Source of the DNA: Ruminococcaceae bacterium UBA945
GTDB lineage: Bacteria > Bacillota > Clostridia > Oscillospirales > Acutalibacteraceae
Length of the DNA stretch: 28,713 nucleotides
Assembly (NCBI GenBank): GCA_002293315.1
Contig: DBCZ01000036.1
Span: forward strand, 1 to 28,713
Direction of reading: 5' to 3'
The translations under genes and the position numbers were made by a program. Positions 8,129 to 14,981 of this stretch are shown piece by piece. The notes under the pieces were generated by a model. The model did not search any database. It saw only the letters and a program-made list of their open reading frames with translations, and was not told the origin of the DNA. Numbering within the stretch: position 1 is the first letter of the stretch; each line of letters opens with the position of its first letter.

Positions 8129-8160
8129 CACCCGCACAGTTTCCTGTGCGGGTGAGCTTT
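8129..8160. terminator. Bidirectional intrinsic terminator
   Basis: CACCCGCACAG (8129-8139) pairs over 11 bases with CTGTGCGGGTG (8144-8154) around loop TTTC, followed by a T-rich tract to about 8162. It separates the convergent Dabb gene and M23 hydrolase gene; an A tract on the left allows use in both directions. Confidence 0.88.
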
Positions 8161-9405
8161 TTAAGAGATGAACGGCCAGGGGTCGACTCTTGTGCCGTAC
8201 TGATAGACCTCAAAGTGCAGGTGAGGCCCGGTGGAATTGCCCGTGCTGCCCTCATATCCTACAACCTGCCCTCTGGAAACATATTCACCGTTTCCGACCG
8301 CAAGCCCCGAGAGATGGGCATATCTCGTCGTGTAAGTTGAATTGTGATAAATGAGGACGTAATAGCCCCAGCTCTGCCCCCAGCTGTCATAGTTGTTGGC
8401 CTCGATGACCTGTCCGTCCTCCGCGGCGACTATCGGCTTGCCTGAGGGACCTGCAATATCTATACCTTTATGCCCGCCATGGAAATGCTGCGAGACATAT
8501 GTCACGCCGGGCATCGGCCAGCAGAAGCTTGTGCTGCCCGGGTCGGGGAACATAGTTCCCGGCGGCACTGAACCGCCGCCTCCGCCGTTATTCTGCTGCT
8601 CTTCCCAAGCCTTGCGCGCGGCCTCTTCTTCGGCAGCCTTCTGCGCGATTAGACCCTCAAGGTAACCTATCAATTCAGAGCTCTCTGCCTCGTTTGCCGC
8701 TATTGCGTCTTGAGTTGCTGCTTTTTTATCCTGTATCGCTGCCAAGGCTTTTTCGTTTTCTACGTATAAAGCATCAAGCTCTGCGTAGTTTGCATCTAAC
8801 TCCTTCTTGTATTCAGCTAAATCTGCCTTCTGCTTTTCGCATTCCTCGCGCTCGGCCGAGGTTTCTTCCATGAAAGCAGCTATCTTGTCTCTTATCTGTG
8901 TGTCGCGCCTTGTCACGCTCTTCATGGCCTCTGATTTCATCGAATACTCCGCCAGAGAATCAGAATTGAGGAGGATTTCAAGCGAACCGAGCTCTGAGGT
9001 TGAGCCGGATTTATACAGCGCAAGCACCCTTTCGTGGAAGAGGCTAATCGTATCCTGCATCTCGGCCTCAGAGGCATCTATCTTCTTTTCGAGAATGGAG
9101 ATGCTTTTGTTGAGCTCGTCAATCTTTTTGCGCGTCTCTTCAATTTGCTCGGTCAGCACGTCAATTTTAGCTTGAAGAGCCTCTTGATATTCCACAGCCT
9201 TGGCTTCGTCGTCTCTCAGAGCGTCAAGCTCTGCGTCAAGGTCCTTTTTCTCGTTTTCAAGCTCGGCGATTTTATTCTCCGTGTTGGAAATTTCATCGGC
9301 CATTGCCGGCGTGGCCGGAATGCTGACGGCCAATATGCATATGCAAAGCAAAACTGAAAGAAGCTTTGCAAGCTTTGTTTTACTCATCAGATGAATCCTG
9401 CTCAT
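8161..9405 (-). CDS. Secreted coiled-coil peptidoglycan hydrolase, M23 peptidase (PcsB/CwlO/EnvC-like)
   Basis: About 414 residues. The N-terminus has a signal peptide: basic start, hydrophobic LLSVLLCICILAVSIP, and a probable AMA cleavage near residue 36. Residues about 40-270 form a long coiled coil with a central segment (FHERVLALYKSGSTSELG) like the PcsB/CwlO N-terminal domain. A glycine-rich linker (NNGGGGGS) leads to a LytM/M23 domain with metal and catalytic residues H312 and D316 (GHKGIDIA), H364 (YAHLSG) and HLH at 395-397. Enzymes of this kind cut peptide cross-links during wall growth or division, often under control of FtsEX, which is not in this window. Start at 9405 is chosen because GGGAGG lies 5 bases upstream; the frame opens 24 bases earlier without a site. 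Confidence 0.93.
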   Translation of the reverse strand: MSRIHLMSKTKLAKLLSVLLCICILAVSIPATPAMADEISNTENKIAELENEKKDLDAELDALRDDEAKAVEYQEALQAKIDVLTEQIEETRKKIDELNKSISILEKKIDASEAEMQDTISLFHERVLALYKSGSTSELGSLEILLNSDSLAEYSMKSEAMKSVTRRDTQIRDKIAAFMEETSAEREECEKQKADLAEYKKELDANYAELDALYVENEKALAAIQDKKAATQDAIAANEAESSELIGYLEGLIAQKAAEEEAARKAWEEQQNNGGGGGSVPPGTMFPDPGSTSFCWPMPGVTYVSQHFHGGHKGIDIAGPSGKPIVAAEDGQVIEANNYDSWGQSWGYYVLIYHNSTYTTRYAHLSGLAVGNGEYVSRGQVVGYEGSTGNSTGPHLHFEVYQYGTRVDPWPFIS

Positions 9406-9450
9406 ATTTGCCTCCCTGAGGGTTCGCATAGCTTAACCCAAACAAGCTGA

Positions 9451-9477
9451 TTTACATAAATTCATTACAGATTGTAA
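9451..9477 (-). promoter_or_regulatory. TGTAA-rich possible regulator site upstream of the M23 gene
   Basis: Two direct TGTAAW half-sites on the minus strand (9469-9464 and 9456-9451) and a palindrome TTACA-GAT-TGTAA (9465-9477) lie about 50 bases before the M23 start codon. The halves resemble WalR boxes, but the spacing is 7 rather than the usual 5 bases, so this is only a suggestion. I found no good sigma-A promoter in this stretch. Confidence 0.25.
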
Positions 9478-9545
9478 CCTATTCATTATGATTTATGATT
9501 CCGAAAAAGAATTAAACGCTTTTAACCTGCGGAAATAAGCAAAAG

Positions 9546-9577
9546 AAAAGCCTGCGTCTTGATATATGCAGACTTTT
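9546..9577 (-). terminator. Intrinsic terminator of the small membrane-protein gene
   Basis: On the minus strand AAAAGTCTGC (9577-9568) pairs with GCAGGCTTTT (9555-9546), ten pairs including one G-U, followed by more T. It lies 58 bases after the stop codon at 9635. Confidence 0.7.
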
Positions 9578-9634
9578 CCTTTAAATATGATTACCCAAAT
9601 GCAGGGTTCCAAATATCAAATGTGCCGTACATGG

Positions 9635-10132
9635 CTATGCCCAGTATTTCTTCACAACCCCTGCGCTGCGGCTGTTAGAAGATGCGTTTGGCACGGAGGT
9701 GCGAAGCGTGTAATAGGGACGGCTGACCTTACGCGTAGGCATCCTCGCAGAAGTATAGCCGCTGCTTATTACAGACACGCCGCTTCGGTAGCTTCGCGCG
9801 GAATAAGCGGGCGCACGAGGTCTGGCAACGCTCGATGCTCTTTTCCTGCGGGAAAAAAGGCGAACCGGATGAATGACAAATGCCGCCGCGATACCCACCG
9901 CGAAGCTTACGCCGATAATCGCCCACGCAACATTACCTATTTGCGTGATTTGCGGCTGCTCTGTCATCTCACGCAGCGAAGAGGCGGTTATGATGACCTG
10001 TGAGGAGGATTGCGATTCGGTGAAAACATAACCGTCTGAATGATGCACAGTTATATATGCTCCCTGTATAAAAAGGGCGACGAAAGCCACGATTACGAAA
10101 TAGACATAAAACTTCATGCCGCTCGATTTCAT
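9635..10132 (-). CDS. Unknown 165-residue membrane protein with a basic Arg/Ser/Tyr-rich tail
   Basis: Not a family I recognise. There are two hydrophobic segments, FYVYFVIVAFVALFIQGAYI near residues 8-27 and VAWAIIGVSFAVGIAAAFVI near 65-86, separated by a polar Ser/Thr-rich stretch, so a two-pass membrane protein is likely. The last 75 residues are rich in Arg, Ser, Tyr and Ala and predicted disordered. Start at 10132 is chosen because GAGGGGG lies 8 bases upstream; the frame is open to 10195, but the added part would overlap the promoter. The gene has its own consensus promoter and terminator, so it is monocistronic. The intact frame, ribosome site, promoter and terminator argue that it is real; function is unknown. 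Confidence 0.75.
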   Translation of the reverse strand: MKSSGMKFYVYFVIVAFVALFIQGAYITVHHSDGYVFTESQSSSQVIITASSLREMTEQPQITQIGNVAWAIIGVSFAVGIAAAFVIHPVRLFSRRKRASSVARPRAPAYSARSYRSGVSVISSGYTSARMPTRKVSRPYYTLRTSVPNASSNSRSAGVVKKYWA

Positions 10133-10166
10133 GCAGTCAACCCCCTCTATATTGTATATCAAGGTC

Positions 10167-10195
10167 ATTATATCAACTAATTGTAGAATTGGCAA
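10167..10195 (-). promoter_or_regulatory. Consensus promoter of the 165-residue membrane-protein gene
   Basis: TTGCCA (10195-10190) and a perfect TATAAT (10172-10167) with a 17-base spacer on the minus strand; transcription would start near 10161, 29 bases before the start codon. Confidence 0.82.
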
Positions 10196-10537
10196 CTAAA
10201 AAAGTGAAAAAAATCAAAATAATTCTCAGAAATCGTTGATAATGCCTGCATATTCACTTAAATGCGCTTGATTTTCAGGATAAATCAGAGATTCACGCCT
10301 AAAAATCACTTGAAAAAGCCTGAAGCTATCGTAAAACTGAGCCATGCCGACAAATCACTTAACTCGACTGATTCATCAATGATATAACTGAAAGTATATT
10401 CCTGTTCAGTGAAATGAAGCGGTAAAGTTAACAGTTTATTCTTTTTTTTGCACTCGTTTTTCTGTTATAATAAAAAAAGAAAATAATGAAAAGGAGGGTG
10501 TCTGCGCCGAGTTTTGGTGGGCGCAGGAGATATGGAT
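10196..10537 (+). promoter_or_regulatory. Intergenic leader region of citrate synthase: two candidate promoters and an SD-masking hairpin
   Basis: This AT-rich stretch of about 340 bases has no gene. Candidate promoter 1 is TTAACT (10359-10364) with TATAAC (10383-10388), spacer 18. Candidate promoter 2 has a perfect TATAAT at 10466-10471 but only a T-rich -35 region. Close to the gene there are two ribosome-site-like runs, AAGGAGGG (10491-10498) and AGGAG (10525-10529). Between them an inverted repeat, CTGCGCC (10502-10508) with GGCGCAG (10520-10526), would form a 7-bp hairpin that covers the first bases of the second site. The upstream part, 10196-10358, holds nothing else that I can support. 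Confidence 0.5.
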
Positions 10538-11890
10538 ATGTCTGTTTACTCTGAAATAAAGCCGGAAATCTTTGAATTTTCGGAAATGTGTGAGAAAAGC
10601 AATGCGATAAACCCCGAGCTTTACACAAAATATGATGTCAAGAGGGGGCTGCGTGACTTAAACGGAAACGGCGTGCTCACAGGCCTTACAAACATCTCGG
10701 AGATTATCTCCAGCAAAACTGAGGACGGCAAAAAAGTGCCCTGTGAGGGCGAGCTTTATTACCGCGGATATGAAATTGAAGATATAATTGACTCAATTCC
10801 GGCTGACGATGCTTTCGGCTATGAGAGGGTTTCATATCTTCTTCTGTTCGGCGAGTGGCCGGATAAAGAGCAGCTCAAGAAATTCTGCGGGCTTCTGAGT
10901 TATTACCGCACCTTGCCGACGAGCTTTGTGCGCGATATTATCATGAAAGCGCCGAGCTCTGATATGATGAACACGCTTGCAAGAAGCGTGTTGACGCTCT
11001 ATTCGTATGATGAAAACGCCGAAGACGTCTCAATCCCGAACGTGCTTCGCCAAAGCCTCCAGATGATAGCACTGTTCCCGCTGTTGTCTGTCTACGGCTA
11101 TCAGGCATACCGCCATTATCATGACGGAGACAGTCTTTTCATTCATCAGCCCGACGCCGAGCTTTCAACGTCAGAGAATATCCTTCGCCTTCTGCGCAAG
11201 GACTGCAAATATTCAAAAACGGAGGCAAAGGTGCTGGACACCGCGCTGATTCTGCATGCCGACCACGGCGGAGGAAACAACTCAACCTTCACGACACATG
11301 TCGTCACATCTTCAGGGACGGATACATATTCTACCATCGCGGCGGCGCTCGGCTCGCTTAAAGGCCCGAAGCACGGCGGTGCGAATATCATGGTCACGAG
11401 AATGTTTGAGGACATCAAGCGCACGGTGGCTGACTGGGATAACGAGGATGAAATCAAAGCATACCTCAATCGCGTGCTCAATAAAGAGGCCTTCGATAAA
11501 ACAGGGCTCATCTATGGTATGGGTCATGCCGTGTATTCAATCTCCGATCCGCGCGCGCAGATTCTCTCCGAGTTCGTCTCCACACTTTCGCGCGAGAAGG
11601 GCTACACGAAGGAATATGAGCTCTATCAAAAGGTTGAGCGCCTTTCGATGCAGCTCATAACGGAGCAGCGCAAGATTTTCAAGGGCGTGAGCGCCAACGT
11701 GGACTTCTACAGCGGCTTGATTTATAATCTCCTTGAGCTGCCGATGGAGCTTTACACGCCGATTTTCGCGATTTCGAGAATCGCCGGTTGGAGCGCCCAC
11801 AGGCTCGAAGAGCTGGCAGGCAAGGGCAGAATTATCCGCCCGGCATATATGGCGGTTTGCCCGCATAAGGATAAAGAGGATTTAGTGTAA
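10538..11890 (+). CDS. Citrate synthase (or 2-methylcitrate synthase)
   Basis: About 450 residues, within the range of type I-like citrate synthases. It condenses acetyl-CoA with oxaloacetate in the cytoplasm. The three catalytic residues are visible: H243 in the ADHGGGNNS block, H330 in YGMGHAVY, and D389 in SANVDFYSG; the conserved KGPKHGGAN motif is at 275-283 and the N-terminal YRGYEIEDI at 75-83. Start at 10538 (MSVYSE) is preferred because AGGAG lies 8 bases upstream; the frame opens earlier at a TTG (10514) and has another ATG at 10532, too close to the site. The gene stands alone between its leader and a strong terminator; no aconitase or isocitrate dehydrogenase is adjacent. Sequence motifs do not separate citrate from methylcitrate activity, though no prp genes are nearby. 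Confidence 0.93.
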   Translation: MSVYSEIKPEIFEFSEMCEKSNAINPELYTKYDVKRGLRDLNGNGVLTGLTNISEIISSKTEDGKKVPCEGELYYRGYEIEDIIDSIPADDAFGYERVSYLLLFGEWPDKEQLKKFCGLLSYYRTLPTSFVRDIIMKAPSSDMMNTLARSVLTLYSYDENAEDVSIPNVLRQSLQMIALFPLLSVYGYQAYRHYHDGDSLFIHQPDAELSTSENILRLLRKDCKYSKTEAKVLDTALILHADHGGGNNSTFTTHVVTSSGTDTYSTIAAALGSLKGPKHGGANIMVTRMFEDIKRTVADWDNEDEIKAYLNRVLNKEAFDKTGLIYGMGHAVYSISDPRAQILSEFVSTLSREKGYTKEYELYQKVERLSMQLITEQRKIFKGVSANVDFYSGLIYNLLELPMELYTPIFAISRIAGWSAHRLEELAGKGRIIRPAYMAVCPHKDKEDLV

Positions 11891-11894
11891 GCAT

Positions 11895-11929
11895 AAAAAA
11901 CAGGTAAGCAAATTGCTTACCTGTTTTTT
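11895..11929. terminator. Bidirectional terminator after citrate synthase
   Basis: A near-perfect palindrome: AAAAAACAGGTAAGCAA (11895-11911) and its complement (11913-11929) around a single base, giving A and T tracts at both ends. It also contains the TAA stop (11919-11917) of the convergent small membrane-protein gene. Confidence 0.9.
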
Positions 11930-12129
11930 GTGAGCTTTCTCCCGATTACCAAGCGTCCTGAAAAAGCGGCGATGATGAGCACCAACCCCAGCCCGATGAA
12001 AAAGCCAGAGAGAAAATCGGTAACAGGCTGTGCGGGGAAGAAATTTCTGATGATGATTTGCAACGCGATACATATTGAGCCGAGAGTCAGGCAGTAACGT
12101 GCGATAACGCTATGAACCCGTTCTTTCAT
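11917..12129 (-). CDS. Unknown 70-residue two-pass membrane protein of the XRE cassette
   Basis: Starts at ATG 12129 with GGAGGC 4-5 bases upstream; the frame opens 12 bases earlier at a TTG that lies inside the ribosome site. Two hydrophobic segments are visible, about residues 10-30 (CLTLGSICIALQIII) and 42-60 (GFFIGLGLVLIIAAF). The motif DFLSGFFIGLGL recalls DFLKGFHGGFQAGL in the preceding gene product, suggesting the two proteins share a fold element or interact. It follows the 150-residue gene by 12 bases and ends inside the terminator hairpin, so it is the last gene of the XRE operon. I do not recognise the family; its size and context are those of small membrane partners seen beside XRE regulators. 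Confidence 0.72.
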   Translation of the reverse strand: MKERVHSVIARYCLTLGSICIALQIIIRNFFPAQPVTDFLSGFFIGLGLVLIIAAFSGRLVIGRKLTKNR

Positions 12130-12141
12130 ATTTGCCTCCAA

Positions 12142-12594
12142 TCAATATTTTTTATTATAATACAGCATTAACACGAGCTTGAGCAATAAGACAGCATAGA
12201 CCACGCCGAGCAGCGTGAAGAAAACAGCGTCGCTGAAGAAGCTGGAGATTAGCCCTGCGGCGGCAAGAATGATGAGAAAGAGCCGAACGAAGCCGGCGCC
12301 GGATTTCATCATAACGAATTGGGTTCTCTCGTCTGTCTCCTTGATGTAAAGCTTGCGGCGGTAATCTTCGTTTTTCAGCACCAGAACGCTTCTTATAAGC
12401 GAAAGCAGCCAGTAGCCCTCAAAGAGGAGGAAAAGACCGGCCTGAAATCCGCCGTGGAAGCCCTTGAGAAAATCGCTTTGCCGCGGAGTGTTCTCCGAGA
12501 ATATGCTGAGCATGACAAACAGGAGCAGAATAAGAGGAATGATTATACCTGAAATCCTGATATTCATCACGTGCTTGAGGCGGAAATTTTCCAT
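12142..12594 (-). CDS. Unknown 150-residue multi-pass membrane protein of the XRE cassette
   Basis: The protein has about four hydrophobic segments: residues 13-32, 42-66, 102-121 and 123-146. A soluble stretch between the second and third contains NEDYRRKLYIKETDERTQFVMMKSG; the ETDER part followed by basic and small residues resembles a loop found in several small membrane proteins encoded next to XRE regulators, but I cannot name the family. The start ATG shares one base with the TAA stop of the regulator (TAATG), and GGAGG lies 6 bases upstream within the regulator's end, so translation is coupled. The 70-residue gene follows 12 bases later. A membrane role under control of the neighbouring regulator is inferred from context only. 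Confidence 0.78.
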   Translation of the reverse strand: MENFRLKHVMNIRISGIIIPLILLLFVMLSIFSENTPRQSDFLKGFHGGFQAGLFLLFEGYWLLSLIRSVLVLKNEDYRRKLYIKETDERTQFVMMKSGAGFVRLFLIILAAAGLISSFFSDAVFFTLLGVVYAVLLLKLVLMLYYNKKY

Positions 12595-12800
12595 TATATC
12601 TCCTCCATTTCGCTGAAATCGAAAACTTCCTCAATTGAAAGCCCGAAGAACCGCGCAATTTTATACGCCAACCCAAGTGAGGCCGTGTATTTCCCTGTCT
12701 CAACTGAGGTTATAGTCTGGCGCGTCACACCGACCGCATCGGCAAGCTCTTCCTGCGAGAGTTTGTGCTTCTTTCGGAGTTCCGCTATATGTGTGTTCAT
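12594..12800 (-). CDS. XRE-family (Cro/C1-type) transcriptional regulator
   Basis: A 68-residue single-domain regulator. The helix-turn-helix covers about residues 14-35 (SQEELADAVGVTRQTITSVE), followed by GKYTASLGLAYKIARFFG and an acidic C-terminal helix (IEEVFDF), the standard layout of the short YgzD/Cro-like repressors that sit in front of small membrane-protein genes. The ATG is preceded by GGGAGG at 5 bases. Its promoter is covered by three copies of an 11-base palindrome, which strongly suggests autorepression. It is the first gene of a three-gene unit with two membrane proteins. It has no ligand-binding domain, so any signal would have to come through degradation, a partner or DNA-bound state. 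Confidence 0.93.
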   Translation of the reverse strand: MNTHIAELRKKHKLSQEELADAVGVTRQTITSVETGKYTASLGLAYKIARFFGLSIEEVFDFSEMEEI

Positions 12801-12816
12801 AATAGCCTCCCGTCTT

Positions 12817-12878
12817 GCAAAGTTTGCTTTGCAAGATTAGTATAGCAAACTTTGCAGAATATGTCAAGCAGACTTTGC
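12817..12878 (-). promoter_or_regulatory. Autoregulated promoter with three palindromic operators
   Basis: On the minus strand the promoter is TTGACA (12867-12862), 17 bases, TATACT (12844-12839). Three copies of the palindrome GCAAASTTTGC overlay it: 12817-12827 (GCAAAGTTTGC, downstream of -10), 12845-12855 (GCAAACTTTGC, inside the spacer) and 12868-12878 (GCAGACTTTGC, one mismatch, abutting -35). Centres are 28 and 23 bases apart. The downstream copy is also part of the larger palindrome CTTGCAAAG-TTTG-CTTTGCAAG. Binding there would block RNA polymerase. Confidence 0.85.
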
Positions 12879-12921
12879 AACTCTTTATCGCAATTTCAAT
12901 ACTGCATTTATGAGGCAAGTG

Positions 12922-12930
12922 TGATATACT
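12922..12930 (+). promoter_or_regulatory. Extended -10 promoter of the M18 peptidase-murE-murF unit
   Basis: TGATATACT (12922-12930) is an extended -10 element (TG-n-TATACT) with only a poor -35 upstream. Transcription would start near 12937, about 34 bases ahead of the start codon. Confidence 0.55.
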
Positions 12931-12970
12931 TGAGTGAGAAAAAAGCAAGATTGCATCACAGGAGGAGTCT

Positions 12971-14308
12971 ATGTCAAACACAGAGCGCGTTACGTCGCGT
13001 ATTGAAGAACGGGAACTGACAAGCGAGCTGATGGATTTCATCGAGAAATGCCCGTCAATCTTTCACACGGCTAAAGCTATAGTTGAAATGCTCGCTTCGG
13101 CGGGTTTCACAGAGCTTCGCGAGAGCGAGGCATGGGATATTCAGCCGGGCGGGAAATATTTCGTCAAGCGAAATATGAGCGCGATAATCGCCTTCAAATA
13201 TCCGAGGCATGATTTTAATTCGTTCTCAATCGTCTCGCCGCACGGAGATTCTCCGGCGTTCAAGATAAAGGAGAGCCCCGAGATGAGGGTGGATGCGCAT
13301 TATACCAAGCTTAACACCGAGGTTTACGGCGGCATGACGCTCAGCCTCTGGCTTGACAGGCCGCTTTCGGCGGCGGGCAGGGTGCTGCTTAAAACGCCGG
13401 GCGGAGTGAAGGCGGAGCTCGTCGATTTCAAGCGGGATTTGTTTTTAATCCCAAGCCTTGCAATCCATATGAACCGCGAAGCGAACAACGGCGCAAAGGT
13501 GAACGCACAAGTGGATACGCTGCCGCTTTTCGGTGATGAAACAGCTGATTTTATGGCGGCTTTAGCCGAAGAATGCGGAGTGAAAAAAGAGGATATCCTC
13601 TCACATGAGCTTTATCTTTATAATCGTGAGAGGGGCACATTTTTCGGGGAGCATGAGGAGTTCTTCGCAAGCCCCAAGCTTGATGATTTGCAAAATGCTT
13701 TCTCGGCGGTTAAAGCCCTGATAGCCGCTGAAAACACGGAAAACGTTGCAATGACGGCTGTTTTCGACAACGAGGAAATAGGCAGTATGACTAAACAGGG
13801 CGCAGCCTCAACCTTTTTGCTCGACACGCTTGAGCGCATTGGCATGCTTTCCGGAAAGACGCGTGAGGAGAGAAAGATAGCCGTGTCAAAGGGCTTTATT
13901 GTTTCGGCGGATAACGGTCACGCGGTGCATCCGCTGTATCCCGAGAAAACCGATTCCACGAACAGATGCTATGTCAATGGAGGCGTCGTGATAAAGAACA
14001 GCACAGCATATGCCACAGACGCAGTGAGCTCCGCGGTTTTCAAGAGAATATGTGAGAACGCCGGTGTGCCGTATCAAAGCTATTTTAACCGCTCTGATGT
14101 GCGGGGCGGCAGCACGCTGGGGAATATCGCGAACACGCATGTGGCGATGAACACTGTTGACATCGGGCTTGCGCAGCTTTCTATGCACTCGCCGTATGAA
14201 ACGGGCGGCACGGCTGACACCGCCTATATGCTCAGGGCAATGAGGGAGTTCTTTTCTACGGTGATAACAGAATCAGATAACGAGATTTCTATAAAGAAGG
14301 CTAAGTGA
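12971..14308 (+). CDS. M18-family metalloaminopeptidase
   Basis: 445 residues, the usual length for M18 aminopeptidases, which are dinuclear zinc enzymes removing N-terminal residues from peptides in the cytoplasm. Metal and catalytic motifs are visible in order: H91-x-D93 in SPHGDSPAFKIK, D238/D239 in SPKLDDL, E268/E269 in FDNEEIGS, the SADNGHAVHP block at 312-321, and H406 in LSMHSPYE. ATG at 12971 has AGGAGGAG 5 bases upstream. It is the first gene of a run of closely spaced genes leading to murE and murF, so it may be co-expressed with wall-precursor synthesis; a direct role in wall peptide recycling is only a possibility. It is divergent from the XRE regulator. Confidence 0.93.
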   Translation: MSNTERVTSRIEERELTSELMDFIEKCPSIFHTAKAIVEMLASAGFTELRESEAWDIQPGGKYFVKRNMSAIIAFKYPRHDFNSFSIVSPHGDSPAFKIKESPEMRVDAHYTKLNTEVYGGMTLSLWLDRPLSAAGRVLLKTPGGVKAELVDFKRDLFLIPSLAIHMNREANNGAKVNAQVDTLPLFGDETADFMAALAEECGVKKEDILSHELYLYNRERGTFFGEHEEFFASPKLDDLQNAFSAVKALIAAENTENVAMTAVFDNEEIGSMTKQGAASTFLLDTLERIGMLSGKTREERKIAVSKGFIVSADNGHAVHPLYPEKTDSTNRCYVNGGVVIKNSTAYATDAVSSAVFKRICENAGVPYQSYFNRSDVRGGSTLGNIANTHVAMNTVDIGLAQLSMHSPYETGGTADTAYMLRAMREFFSTVITESDNEISIKKAK

Positions 14309-14317
14309 GGAGAGAGC

Positions 14318-14965
14318 ATGAATCTATTCATTGCGTCATGTATCGTGATTCCGTTTGCGGGTGCAATCGCAGCGATTTTCGGGGTTATGTCTTCAAAAGG
14401 TATGGGCAAGCTCAATATCCTGCCAAAGGTAACCTGCAGTGCAGTCTTTGTTGCCTCGGCTGTTCTGGCGGCATATCTTGACGGCGAAAACCCGCTCGTG
14501 AATCTCATCGTATTGGCGCTTATTTTATTCACAATTGCCGACGGGTTACTCGATGTGAATTTCATCATCGGCGCGCTGTGCTTTATGGCGGGCCACACAC
14601 TGATGATAATCCGCCTTTGGCCGCTTGCGCCGAGTCTTCTTATAAGCGCGGCAATTTTTGCGGCAGGCCTGATTATTATGTTCATTATTTTCCTCAAGCC
14701 GCTGAAGGAGCAAAAGGCCAAGGCAATTCCGCTTGTGGTATATGCAGCATCTCTGTGCGCTGAGATGGCACTGGCCGTCACACTGCCGGCAGAGCACGGC
14801 GCGCTTTATATCATGCTTGCAGTGGGCAGCGTGATGTTCTTCATCTCTGATATTTATGTGGCAAAAGGCGAATTCTTCTCCGGCAAAAAATGGGAGAGGG
14901 TGCTTACCATGGCACTTTACTGGGGCGCCTTATATTTGTACAGCTCCACGCTCTGGATTATTTGA
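14318..14965 (+). CDS. YhhN-family membrane protein (lysoplasmalogenase-like)
   Basis: A 215-residue protein with about eight hydrophobic segments. The YhhN/TMEM86 signature is seen in FTIADGLLDVNFIIGALCF followed by MAGH (about residues 66-88), and in the later block GSVMFFISDIYVAKGEF (near 169-185), where the Asp residues and the His are the conserved polar positions in the membrane. Eukaryotic members hydrolyse the vinyl-ether bond of lysoplasmalogen; plasmalogens occur in anaerobic Clostridia, so a similar reaction is plausible but not shown. It starts 9 bases after the M18 stop, with GAGGAGAG overlapping that stop codon, and is followed 16 bases later by murE. The call rests on motif pattern and topology. 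Confidence 0.8.
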   Translation: MNLFIASCIVIPFAGAIAAIFGVMSSKGMGKLNILPKVTCSAVFVASAVLAAYLDGENPLVNLIVLALILFTIADGLLDVNFIIGALCFMAGHTLMIIRLWPLAPSLLISAAIFAAGLIIMFIIFLKPLKEQKAKAIPLVVYAASLCAEMALAVTLPAEHGALYIMLAVGSVMFFISDIYVAKGEFFSGKKWERVLTMALYWGALYLYSSTLWII

Positions 14966-14981
14966 AAGCTGAGGACAACAG

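Noticed and set aside
9566..10003. 145-codon plus-strand frame over the small membrane-protein gene
   Set aside because: The minus-strand frame has promoter, ribosome site and terminator; the plus frame has none of these.
10251..10360. Loose repeats of TTCACTTAA/ATCACTT in the gap before citrate synthase
   Set aside because: Three short, unevenly spaced, imperfect copies in AT-rich DNA; within what chance gives.
10486..10554. 22-codon frame ATGAAAAGG... ahead of citrate synthase
   Set aside because: No ribosome site before its ATG; the purine run falls inside it. Kept only as a possible leader peptide from an internal GTG, mentioned under the leader finding.
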